Positions 27,056-34,280 of a DNA stretch of 64,000 bases are shown one piece after another. The stretch lies in contig NZ_JOGR01000008.1 of assembly GCF_000719515.1 (NCBI RefSeq), positions 114,173 to 178,172 on the forward strand. Direction: 5' to 3'. Position numbers and translations under genes: made by a program. Below the pieces are notes generated by a model. The model had not been told where the DNA came from, did no database searches, and saw nothing but the letters and a program-made list of their open reading frames with translations. The DNA is from Glycomyces sp. NRRL B-16210. Lineage in GTDB: Bacteria; Actinomycetota; Actinomycetes; Mycobacteriales; Micromonosporaceae. Every line of letters starts with the position of its first letter. Position 1 is the stretch's first letter.

Positions 27056-27945
27056 AGGATCCTTGAGCGGCTTGCGATCTCGTCGGCGACGTGCGGTAGC
27101 TCGTTGAGGCAGTAGGTCTCGTCGTAGCCGAGCACATGCCAGCGCCTGTCGTCGAAGGGGTCGGGGAAGCCGTCGGCGCTGATGAACGAACGCTCCGCTG
27201 CCGTTGCGGCGCTCACCGCGACGGTGAGTTTGGTGGGCCAGGAGTACTGCCGGGTATCGACCCAGTGAGCCGTCGCAGCGGGAATCAGATTGGTCAGGCG
27301 GCCCTGGCTGATCACCTCGATGAGCAGGACTTGTTTGCCGGAGCTGTCGCGAGCGTCATGCTTGTAGCTCTCCACCTTGTCTGCCAGTCGCTGCAGCGTT
27401 TCTGTGCCCCGGTCATGCTCGAGCATGAAATGGAGTTCATTGCCGTCGTTCCATTCCAGCGTCGCTGAGCCGTCTGGACGAGGGCCGAACGGGAAGTACC
27501 TGGGTTCATCCCACTTGGCGACGCGCACGTCGGGTCGGTTTCGGGCGCCGCGGTGGAGCCTGCAAAAGAAGGCGTTCACAGCTTCGGTGTGCGCCCGCTG
27601 GGTCGACATGAACATCTGCTGGGCCTTGTAGGTTCCGGCCTGCTTGGTCGGAGGTTTCTCATCGGTGCGCATCGCCTGGACGCACTGGCCACGCCAGTCG
27701 AGGACGTACCTGTAGGCGCGGCTGGAGGGGCTGCGCCATCTGGCGAGTATGCCCATCTCGTGCAGGGTGAGCAGTCGAGCGGCGGCTGAATGAGCCGAGG
27801 AGAAGAAAACCGCCTCCAACATTCCGGCGGTCATTATCTTGCGTTTTGCCAGGGTATGGATGATCTCGAAGTCCCGGTCGGTCAGCCGGCCCGTGAGCTC
27901 GTTGAAGTTCCCGGTGTTGGTGCCGGGGATGCGCCGGGCGTTCAA
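27052..27945 (-). CDS. Replication-relaxation family protein
   Basis: The 297-residue protein has an N-terminal winged helix (LTDRDFEIIHTLAKRKIMT, then RLLTLHEMGIL) and a restriction-endonuclease-like middle (FMLEHDRGTETLQRLADKVESY, VLLIEVISQG). This family is found on actinobacterial plasmids and integrative elements and is thought to act in replication or transfer. I chose the TTG at 27943-27945 because AGGAGG lies 6 bases before it; longer in-frame starts lack such a site. It marks the island as derived from an integrative or plasmid-like element. Confidence 0.75.
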   Translation of the reverse strand: MNARRIPGTNTGNFNELTGRLTDRDFEIIHTLAKRKIMTAGMLEAVFFSSAHSAAARLLTLHEMGILARWRSPSSRAYRYVLDWRGQCVQAMRTDEKPPTKQAGTYKAQQMFMSTQRAHTEAVNAFFCRLHRGARNRPDVRVAKWDEPRYFPFGPRPDGSATLEWNDGNELHFMLEHDRGTETLQRLADKVESYKHDARDSSGKQVLLIEVISQGRLTNLIPAATAHWVDTRQYSWPTKLTVAVSAATAAERSFISADGFPDPFDDRRWHVLGYDETYCLNELPHVADEIASRSRIL

Positions 27946-28059
27946 GTTGAACCTCCTCGTGGGCCGCTGGAACGAGACCGCTGGCAGACGCAATCTTGAG
28001 GACCCATTATCAAGCGAAAGTTCCTCGGCGCGTCGGTGTCTTGAAGGTAAAGAACATCG

Positions 28060-28200
28060 AGTAGTCGACTACTGAGGGAAGGTTTCGTGCACTGGCCGGT
28101 TACCGGTGGCTACTACCTTCGGAACCCTGTCGGAACTGCGACAACCATCTTCGATTCTGTGGTTACTACTTCGGCGGTCTCGGGGCGAGTAACCACCGGT
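28060..28200. promoter_or_regulatory. Cluster of palindromes and repeats between divergent island genes
   Basis: It contains a perfect 14-bp palindrome AGTAGTCGACTACT (28060-28073), CCGGTTACCGG (28096-28106), and a motif CCGGTGGYTACTAC present near 28102-28116, in part at 28159-28169 and inverted at 28188-28200 (AGTAACCACCGGT). GTGGTTACT at 28159 and AGTAACCAC at 28188 are exact complements. It lies between the replication-relaxation gene and the recombinase operon and may be an operator or binding array. Confidence 0.5.
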
Positions 28201-28269
28201 TGCCGACGGAGTGGGCCTGTCAGCGGTTGTCGCTCAACCCCCGCAGGCGGCCATAAATGTGAGCATGAC

Positions 28270-28299
28270 TTGACGTTGAGTGATGTTGAAGGGTAGGCT
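28270..28299 (+). promoter_or_regulatory. Candidate promoter of the recombinase operon
   Basis: TTGACG (28270-28275), an 18-base spacer and TAGGCT (28294-28299) match a housekeeping actinobacterial promoter. It lies 215-250 bases before the small gene that precedes the recombinase. Confidence 0.5.
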
Positions 28300-28515
28300 G
28301 TATGGCCGCAGAGACTGGACTGGCGATGCCGGTGGGACACTCACCTTGGAACATTGCTCCTCAACACTTTCTCTGCTGCTGCCCTGCTCGGGCGCTCTTC
28401 CTGAACTAAAGCCGAGTCGATCTTCCCGCCCGACAGCGGCAAATTCAGGGTGCTTGATGGCCCCGCGAAGTGGGCCTACGGTGGCAATGGCCCGCCGCCT
28501 GGCCGGGGCCGGGCG

Positions 28516-28707
28516 GTGACTTCCGTGGATACCAGAGACGTCAGAGTCCACGTAGTTGGTGAACTGCGCGACGAGATCGATGTTCGATCCATCGCTGCGA
28601 CGCTCGTTGATGCTGCGCTGGCTATTGCCGACCGCGAGGACGAAGCCAACTCCAGTCAGGCGGCTGGCCGAACCGATGACAACGATCGGAAGGCTGCCGA
28701 ATCATGA
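28516..28707 (+). CDS. Small protein upstream of the recombinase
   Basis: A 63-residue frame (VTSVDTRDVRVHVVGELRDE ... DNDRKAAES) ends with ATGA overlap onto the recombinase start, so the two are coupled. It is acidic and helical, with no recognised family. Starts at GTG 28516 or 28525 are both possible. It might be a recombination directionality factor or just a translation coupler; nothing in the sequence decides. Confidence 0.55.
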   Translation: MTSVDTRDVRVHVVGELRDEIDVRSIAATLVDAALAIADREDEANSSQAAGRTDDNDRKAAES

Positions 28708-30434
28708 CCGAGACGACCAAGAAGAATCGCGCCATCCTGTACCTGCGGGTTTCCTCCCGAGGCCAGGTCGACACTGATTACGACCCCGAGGGGAATTCGA
28801 TTCCCGCCCAGCGCAAAGCATGTTTGCGCAAGGCCGAGGAGCTGGGGATGGAGGTCGTGGGTGAGTACGTGGAGCTAGGCCGTTCGGCGATGACGGTTGA
28901 TGGGCGGCCGAAGTTCCAGGAGATGATGGCGCGGGTCCGCAACAGCAAAGATGTGGACGCGATCGTGGTCTACGCGCGCTCGCGGATGCACCGCGATACG
29001 ACCGATGCGGCGATCACTCGGCGGGAGCTTCGCAAGCTCGGCGTGCAGCTGGTCTCGATCATGGATTACACCGAGGACAGCTACATCGGCGACCTGGTGG
29101 CCGCGATCCTCGACGGCGTCAACGAGTACCAATCCCGAGCATCTGGCGCTGACGTCGCTTACAAGATGGCAGCCAAGGCGTCGAGGGGCGGTATCCCAGG
29201 TATTGCGCCGCTGGGGTACCTGAACGTAGGGGAAAGGATCGATGGCCGGGAAGTGCGGACCGTCGCGGTTGACTCCGAGCGGGCGCCGTTCGTCATCACG
29301 ATGTTCAAGCTCTATGCGACCGGGCGCTACGGCTTCAAAGATCTCCAGCGGGCGGTCACTGAGGCGGGTTTGCGGACTCGCCCTAGGAAGGACGTGCCGA
29401 ACGGTCGGCCGGTGACCATCGAGACCATCGGCCGACTGCTCCGCGACCGGCGGTACCTGGGGCGAGTCGTGTTCAAGGGAAGGGAGTACGACGGCCGGCA
29501 TCAGCCGCTGATCAGCCAGGAGTTGTTCGATCGAGTCCAAGATGTGCTCGTCAACCAGCGCGGCGCTGGCACTCGCGAGCGCGTTCACGATCATCCGCTC
29601 AAGGGGCTCTTGTGGTGCGCGAACTGCCGCACGCGTTTCTACCTCGACACGGTCAAGAACCGGCGCGGCATCGTGTACTCGTACTTCCTGTGCAGCGGCA
29701 AGGCGGGCAAGCACTGCCAGACGCCACGGTTGCCGGTTGCGAAGATGGAGGCTGCGGTCGCCGCTCACTACGCGATCTTGAACGTCTCGGCCTCGTTGAG
29801 GCGGAACCTGGAGTCTGAGCGCAATCGGTTGGTCGGTCAGCAGGACCACCTGCTTGACCTCGTTGGCAATCCCGACTGGCCGCAGGACCGGCTCGAAGTC
29901 AAGATGCGACGGCTCCGCGATGAGCTGGCGGTGATCAACGAGCGGCTGACCGAAGTCGGTGACGTGAAGGTCGAACGGGCCGGTGCGGCGATCACGATGC
30001 TGCTCAGTTTGCTGGACGATCCTCGGCGGCTACTGAAGACCGTGCCGGAGGATTTCCACAAGACCTTCCACAGGTCCTTCTTCAAGCGGCTGCATGTTTA
30101 CGTTGACGAAGCGACCGGTGAGCCGAAGGTCAATGCCGACCAGATCTCGTCGCCGTTCACTCCGCTGCTGCGCGAACACCGCAGCCATTCGGGGGCCGAA
30201 ACGCCGAACACCGGGCCGCGAATCGCGGCCCGGTGTTCGGATAATGCTGGTCTTGCAGGAGTGACAGGACTCGAACCTGCAACCCTCGGTTTTGGAGACC
30301 GATGCGCTACCAATTGCGCCACACTCCTTCGCCAGCCCGTTGCCCGGCCTGGCCGCAACCATCTTACGTGTCGCATTCGGGTCGGTGCAACCGGGTTCAG
30401 GCCTGCCGGCGGTCGGGGCCGCTCCTTCCGGTGA
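28704..30434 (+). CDS. Large serine recombinase (island integrase)
   Basis: The 576-residue protein has the resolvase catalytic domain (YLRVSSRGQ, nucleophile Ser17, with VVYARSRMHRD), a recombinase domain (IPGIAPLGYLN, IGRLLRDRRYLGRVVFKG), a zinc ribbon (CANC ... FLCSGKAGKHC) and a coiled-coil near residues 360-420. It mediates site-specific integration and excision. The last 65 or so residues, including GVTGLEPATLGFGDRCATNC, read through the tRNA-Trp gene antisense, so the natural C-terminus depends on the integrated state. It abuts the right island end. Confidence 0.85.
   Translation: MTETTKKNRAILYLRVSSRGQVDTDYDPEGNSIPAQRKACLRKAEELGMEVVGEYVELGRSAMTVDGRPKFQEMMARVRNSKDVDAIVVYARSRMHRDTTDAAITRRELRKLGVQLVSIMDYTEDSYIGDLVAAILDGVNEYQSRASGADVAYKMAAKASRGGIPGIAPLGYLNVGERIDGREVRTVAVDSERAPFVITMFKLYATGRYGFKDLQRAVTEAGLRTRPRKDVPNGRPVTIETIGRLLRDRRYLGRVVFKGREYDGRHQPLISQELFDRVQDVLVNQRGAGTRERVHDHPLKGLLWCANCRTRFYLDTVKNRRGIVYSYFLCSGKAGKHCQTPRLPVAKMEAAVAAHYAILNVSASLRRNLESERNRLVGQQDHLLDLVGNPDWPQDRLEVKMRRLRDELAVINERLTEVGDVKVERAGAAITMLLSLLDDPRRLLKTVPEDFHKTFHRSFFKRLHVYVDEATGEPKVNADQISSPFTPLLREHRSHSGAETPNTGPRIAARCSDNAGLAGVTGLEPATLGFGDRCATNCATLLRQPVARPGRNHLTCRIRVGATGFRPAGGRGRSFR
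30204..30240 (-). terminator. Perfect 17-bp hairpin next to tRNA-Trp
   Basis: The arm CCGAACACCGGGCCGCG (30204-30220) and its exact complement (30224-30240) flank an AAT loop. It lies 16 bases beyond the tRNA-Trp 3' end and inside the recombinase frame. It likely replaces the tRNA terminator displaced by the island. Confidence 0.65.
30256..30328 (-). tRNA. tRNA-Trp (CCA anticodon)
   Basis: Read on the minus strand, the 7-bp acceptor stem AGGAGTG / CACTCCT is perfect, the anticodon stem-loop is TCGGT-CTCCAAA-ACCGA giving anticodon CCA, and the T arm is GCAGG-TTCGAGT-CCTGT. The CCA tail is not encoded. It is the integration target of the island. Confidence 0.95.
30257..30280. repeat. Putative right attachment site within tRNA-Trp 3' end
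   Basis: It shares AGGAGTGACAGGA exactly with 13364-13376 and continues to match with one substitution and one base gap. It covers the acceptor and T arms of tRNA-Trp. Confidence 0.6.
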
Positions 30435-30446
30435 GCGGCCCCGACC
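30411..30446 (-). terminator. Hairpin after metNIQ
   Basis: GGTCGGGGCCGCT (30411-30423) and its exact complement (30434-30446) form a 13-bp stem just beyond the metQ stop. Confidence 0.7.
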
Positions 30447-30453
30447 AGGCGTT

Positions 30454-31290
30454 CTAGGAGGCCGGGACGACCGAACCGTCGGCCCAGGTGTCGAGGATGA
30501 ACTGCTTGACCTCGTCCGACTGGAGCAGCTCGGCCAGCGTGAGGATGTCCTCGTTGTCGGCGTTCGCAGCGGTGGTCACCAGGTAGTTCGCGTACGGGTT
30601 CCCGTCGGGCGACTCGCTGTGGAGCGCGTCCTGAGCCGGGCTCAGGTCCGCTTCCAGCGCGTAGTTGCCGTTGATCACGGCCGCGTCCACGTCAGGCAAG
30701 GAAAGCGCGAGCTGCGCCGCCTCCAGCGGGACGAACTCCAGGTTCTTCGGGTTCTCCGCGATGTCGTCCTCGGTCGCCAGGGTCGCGTCCACGCCGTCGG
30801 CCAGCGTGATCAGACCCGCGTCGGCCAGGAGGGCGAGCGCGCGCCCGCCGTTGGAGCCGTCACCGGGGATGGCCACCTGGCCGCCGTCCGGGATCGCCTC
30901 CACCGAGTCCACCGAGTCCGAGTACAGGCCCAGCGGCTCGATGTGCACCGCGGCCACGGTCACCAGGTCGGTCCCGTTCGCGGCGTTGTACTCCTCCAGG
31001 TAAGGCTCGGTCTGGAAGAAGTTCGCGTCCACCGAGTTGTCGGAGGTCGCCACGTTCGGCTGCACGTAGTCGGTGAACTCCTCCACCTCGACGGTGATCC
31101 CGGCGTCCTCGGCCAGGTTCTCGGCGATGTAGTTCAGGATGTCCGCGTGCGGGACCGGCGTCGCGGCCACGACCACGGTGCCATCGGTCTCGGTCGGCTC
31201 CGACGAGTCGGAGTCGTCGCCGCAGGCGGCCAGGGCGAAAGCGGTCACGGCGGCGATTGAGCCGCCCAAGAGGGCACGGCGTCTGGACAT
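30454..31290 (-). CDS. metQ: MetQ-like substrate-binding lipoprotein
   Basis: The 278-residue NlpA/MetQ-family lipoprotein has signal peptide RRRALLGGSIAAVTAFALAAC with lipidated Cys at the lipobox LAAC. Family motifs include VVVAATPVPHADIL, DANFFQTEPYLEEYN (the binding-site Tyr region) and VINGNYALEAD. It binds methionine or a related ligand for the MetNI importer. AGGAG lies just before the ATG. It is the last gene of the metNIQ operon, 33 bases after metI. Confidence 0.88.
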   Translation of the reverse strand: MSRRRALLGGSIAAVTAFALAACGDDSDSSEPTETDGTVVVAATPVPHADILNYIAENLAEDAGITVEVEEFTDYVQPNVATSDNSVDANFFQTEPYLEEYNAANGTDLVTVAAVHIEPLGLYSDSVDSVEAIPDGGQVAIPGDGSNGGRALALLADAGLITLADGVDATLATEDDIAENPKNLEFVPLEAAQLALSLPDVDAAVINGNYALEADLSPAQDALHSESPDGNPYANYLVTTAANADNEDILTLAELLQSDEVKQFILDTWADGSVVPAS

Positions 31291-31323
31291 GGTCTTCTCC
31301 TAAAGGTAGGGACTTTTCAGTGG

Positions 31324-31977
31324 TCAGCGGCGGTCGAGGGTGCGGGCGCACCGGTCGCCGAGAATCTGGAACAACTGCACGAGCACGACGAGGATCACCA
31401 GCGGCCAGATCATGTACTCGGTCTGAAAACGCTGGTAGCCGTAGCGGTAGGCCAGGTCGCCCAGACCCCCGCCGCCGACGATCCCGGCCATGGCCGAGTA
31501 CGAGACCACGGCCACGAGCGTCACCGTGAACCCGCGGATCAACCCCGGCGTCGCCTCGGGCAGGACCACCCGCCACACCAGGGCGGGCGTCGAAGCGCCC
31601 ATCGAACGGGCCGCCTCGATGAGGCCCGGCTGGACTTCGAGCAAGGCCCCTTCGACGAGCCTCGCGAAGAACGGGATCGACGCGATCGTCAACGGCACGA
31701 TCGCCGCCTCCGTGCCGATGCTCGTGCCCGTGATCAACCGCGTGAACGGCACGACCGCGACCATGAGCAGCACGAACGGCGCACTGCGGCCGATGTTGAC
31801 GATCAAGCCCAAGGGCGCGTTCACCACCGCGATCGGCCGCGGCCCGGTCTTCGAGGTGATGTACAGGACCGTCCCGAGCAGCAGCCCGCCCAGCAGCGTC
31901 CACGCGCCGGCGACCCCCACGATGTGCAGCGTCTCCCAGAACGCCTCGGTCAAGAGCTTGACCATGCGATCGGTCAT
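31324..31977 (-). CDS. metI: MetI-like ABC permease
   Basis: The 217-residue permease has five membrane helices and the EAA coupling loop EAARSMGASTPALVWRVVLP (about residues 115-134). It forms the channel with MetN. Its ATG overlaps the metN stop (ATGA). Confidence 0.9.
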   Translation of the reverse strand: MTDRMVKLLTEAFWETLHIVGVAGAWTLLGGLLLGTVLYITSKTGPRPIAVVNAPLGLIVNIGRSAPFVLLMVAVVPFTRLITGTSIGTEAAIVPLTIASIPFFARLVEGALLEVQPGLIEAARSMGASTPALVWRVVLPEATPGLIRGFTVTLVAVVSYSAMAGIVGGGGLGDLAYRYGYQRFQTEYMIWPLVILVVLVQLFQILGDRCARTLDRR

Positions 31978-32741
31978 CGCGACACCTCATCACCGAGCAG
32001 GCGCGCCGCGAGGCGCCGCGCCTGGCCGCCCAGGCGTGAGTCCGGATCCGCCAGCAGCTCGGCCACCGGCCCGGTCTCGGCGAACCGGCCGGCCTCCATG
32101 ACCGCCGCGCGGTGGCAGATCCTCGTGATGACCTCGAGCTCGTGCGTGATGAGCAGGATCGTCAGGCCCAGCTCGCGGTTGAGCCGCGCGAGCAGGTCCA
32201 GGATCTCGTCGGTCGTGTCGGTGTCGAGCGCGCTCGTCGCCTCGTCGGACAGCAGCACCGCCGGATCGGCCGCGAGGGCCCGCGCGATCGCCAGGCGCTG
32301 GCGCTGGCCGCCCGAGAGCTGCCCGGGGTAGGCCTTGGCCTTGTCGGAGAGCCCCACGAGGTCGAGCAGTTCGAGCGCCCGTTCGCGGCGGGCGCCGCGG
32401 GGCGTGCCGCGAAAGCGCAGCGGCAGGGCCACGTTCGAGGTGGCGTTGCGGTTGGCCAGCAGGTTGAAGTGCTGGAAGATCATCGCGGTCTTCGCGCGGG
32501 CGGCCCGCAGGTCGCGGCCGGTCAGGGCCGTCAGCTCGGCGCCGTCGACCTCGACGGTGCCCTCGTCGGGCCGGGTGAGGAGGTTGACGGTGCGCAGCAG
32601 GGTCGACTTGCCCGCGCCGGAGCGTCCGAGGATGCCGAAGATCTCGCCGGGGGCGACGTCGAGGTCGACCGAGTCGAGGGCGGTCAGGTCGCCGAAGCGC
32701 CTGGTGACGCCGGACAGACGGATGCTGGGTCCAGGTTCCAT
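31974..32741 (-). CDS. metN: MetN-like ABC ATPase
   Basis: The 255-residue ATPase has Walker A GRSGAGKST, signature LSGGQRQR, and the Walker B region VLLSDEATSALD. It lacks the long C-terminal ACT-like domain that confers methionine feedback in E. coli MetN (343 residues), so substrate-level inhibition of that kind is probably absent. No Shine-Dalgarno sequence is seen before the ATG; the upstream tract CTCTCCTCTTC is pyrimidine-rich. It starts 64 bases after the leader ORF stop. Confidence 0.88.
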   Translation of the reverse strand: MEPGPSIRLSGVTRRFGDLTALDSVDLDVAPGEIFGILGRSGAGKSTLLRTVNLLTRPDEGTVEVDGAELTALTGRDLRAARAKTAMIFQHFNLLANRNATSNVALPLRFRGTPRGARRERALELLDLVGLSDKAKAYPGQLSGGQRQRLAIARALAADPAVLLSDEATSALDTDTTDEILDLLARLNRELGLTILLITHELEVITRICHRAAVMEAGRFAETGPVAELLADPDSRLGGQARRLAARLLGDEVSR

Positions 32742-32805
32742 GAAGAGGAGAGATCGCTTTCGCTGTGGGTGATCGCCGCTTCGGGGCGCGGCGGTGCAGG
32801 AGCCC

Positions 32806-32883
32806 TCAGCAGGCGCACATTCGACAGCACGAACCCGCGGCGCGGTAGGCGTCGCTGAGGCGTTCGAAGTGCTGCGAGTTCAT
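32806..32883 (-). CDS. Leader ORF with Cys-rich end, likely attenuator peptide of metNIQ
   Basis: A 25-codon frame starts at ATG 32883, begins MNSQHFERLSDAYRAAG and ends SCCRMCAC. Four of the last seven residues are Cys, with a Met between them. It lies 64 bases before metN on the same strand. Cys/Met-loaded ribosomes would stall at this tail when Cys or Met is short, so it may couple sulfur amino acid supply to metNIQ expression, like Cys-responsive leaders known in actinobacteria. A short stem CGCCGC / GCGGCG lies between it and metN. Confidence 0.7.
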   Translation of the reverse strand: MNSQHFERLSDAYRAAGSCCRMCAC

Positions 32884-32978
32884 AGCCTAGAAGTCAAGCA
32901 GGAATTCGTGCCGAATCCAAGCGGCTGTGACGAACGCCGCGCACCGACCCGGTCACCGAGCTGAGATAGGGTTCGGCC

Positions 32979-34280
32979 ATGACTGTTGCGACGATTCCCG
33001 CCCCGGCGTTCGCGATCGAGCGTTTCAAGCTCGACAACGGGCTGCGGGTGGTCCTCGCGCCGGACCCGGGAGCGCCCGTGGTCGGGGTCGCGGTGGTGTA
33101 CGACGTGGGGATGCGCTCCGAGCCCGAGGGCCGCACCGGCTTCGCCCACCTCTTCGAGCACATGATGTTCCAGGGCTCGCACAACGTCGGCAAGGCCGAG
33201 CACATGCGCCACGTCCAGTCCGCGGGCGGGACCTTCAACGGCTCGACCCACATCGACTACACCGACTACTTCAACCTGCTGCCCTCCAACGGCCTCGAAC
33301 TCGCGCTGTTCCTGGAGGCCGACCGGATGCGCGGCCCGGCGATCACCGAGGAGAACCTCGCCAACCAGGTCAGCGTGGTCAAAGAGGAGATCCGGGTCAA
33401 CGTCCTCAACCGCCCCTACGGCGGCTTCCCGTGGATCAAGCTCCCGCCGGTGATGTTCGACACCTTCCCGAACGCGCACGACGGCTACGGGTCCTTCGTG
33501 GACCTCGACGCCGCCACCGTGGACGACGCGCAGTCGTTCTTCGACGCCTACTACCCGGCCTCGAACGCGGTCTTGTCGGTCGCGGGCGACTTCGACCCCG
33601 AGCAGGCCCGCGCGCTCGTCGAGCGCCACTTCGGCGGCGTGGAGGCACGGCCCGCGCCGGTCCATCCGCCCTTCGACGAACCCGACCTCGACGCCGAACG
33701 CCGCGAATCCTATGTGGATGAACGGGCGACGCTCCCGGCCGTCGCCATCGCCTGGCGGGTCCCCGACCCGGTCACCGAGCTCGCGGCGTTCCTGCCGTAC
33801 GTCGTCCTCGGCGAACTGCTCACCGACGGCGACGCCTCGCGCCTGGTCGAGCGGCTCGTCCACACCGACCGCACCGCCACCGCCGTCGCCGCGCACACCT
33901 CCTTCATGTCGGAGCCGTTCGCCTCCCGCGGCCCCACGGCCATGCTCGTCCAGGCCTTCCTGCCGCCGGGCACCCCCGTCGACACCGTGCTCGGCACCGT
34001 CGACGAGGAACTCGCCCGCGTCGCCGCCGGCGTCGACGAGGTCGAGCTCGACCGCGTCAAGGCCCGCGTTGCCGCCCAGCTGCTGCGCGGCGACGACTCG
34101 GTCATGGGACGCTCCCGGCGCTTCGCGACCGCCGAGATCTTCCACGGCGACGCCGCGATGGCCACCCGCTTCGCGTCCCTGCTCGGCGAGGTCACCGCCA
34201 CCGCCGTCTCGGAGGCGGCCGCCGCCCTGACCCCGAACCGCCGCGCCGTGCTCGAAGTCATTCCCGGAGGAGCTCAGTGA
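32979..34280 (+). CDS. M16-family zinc peptidase, catalytic type
   Basis: The 433-residue protein has the inverted zinc motif HLFEH (His57, Glu60, His61) and the third-ligand region ENLANQVSVVKEEI near residue 130. Lack of a signal peptide suggests a cytosolic pitrilysin-like enzyme. It degrades peptides. It is coupled to the second M16 gene by GTGA overlap; together they form a two-subunit peptidase. Confidence 0.9.
   Translation: MTVATIPAPAFAIERFKLDNGLRVVLAPDPGAPVVGVAVVYDVGMRSEPEGRTGFAHLFEHMMFQGSHNVGKAEHMRHVQSAGGTFNGSTHIDYTDYFNLLPSNGLELALFLEADRMRGPAITEENLANQVSVVKEEIRVNVLNRPYGGFPWIKLPPVMFDTFPNAHDGYGSFVDLDAATVDDAQSFFDAYYPASNAVLSVAGDFDPEQARALVERHFGGVEARPAPVHPPFDEPDLDAERRESYVDERATLPAVAIAWRVPDPVTELAAFLPYVVLGELLTDGDASRLVERLVHTDRTATAVAAHTSFMSEPFASRGPTAMLVQAFLPPGTPVDTVLGTVDEELARVAAGVDEVELDRVKARVAAQLLRGDDSVMGRSRRFATAEIFHGDAAMATRFASLLGEVTATAVSEAAAALTPNRRAVLEVIPGGAQ

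Larger units (their letters stand above)
13364..30280. mobile_element. Genomic island integrated at tRNA-Trp, carrying Wadjet
   Basis: The ends are a tRNA-Trp 3'-end-like sequence at 13364-13386 and the real tRNA-Trp 3' end at 30257-30280, sharing AGGAGTGACAGGA exactly and about 22 of 24 aligned positions. A large serine recombinase gene abuts the right end. Cargo: a PIN-like gene split by an IS, the JetABCD operon, an XRE/NUDIX/HD trio and a replication-relaxation protein of the type found in actinomycete integrative elements. No conjugation gene is visible, so it is likely non-self-transmissible or decayed. Boundaries are inferred from the repeat. Confidence 0.7.

Noticed and set aside
32742..32978. 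SAM riboswitch upstream of metNIQ
   Set aside because: No SAM riboswitch core was recognisable; the leader ORF with Cys-rich tail explains the gap better.
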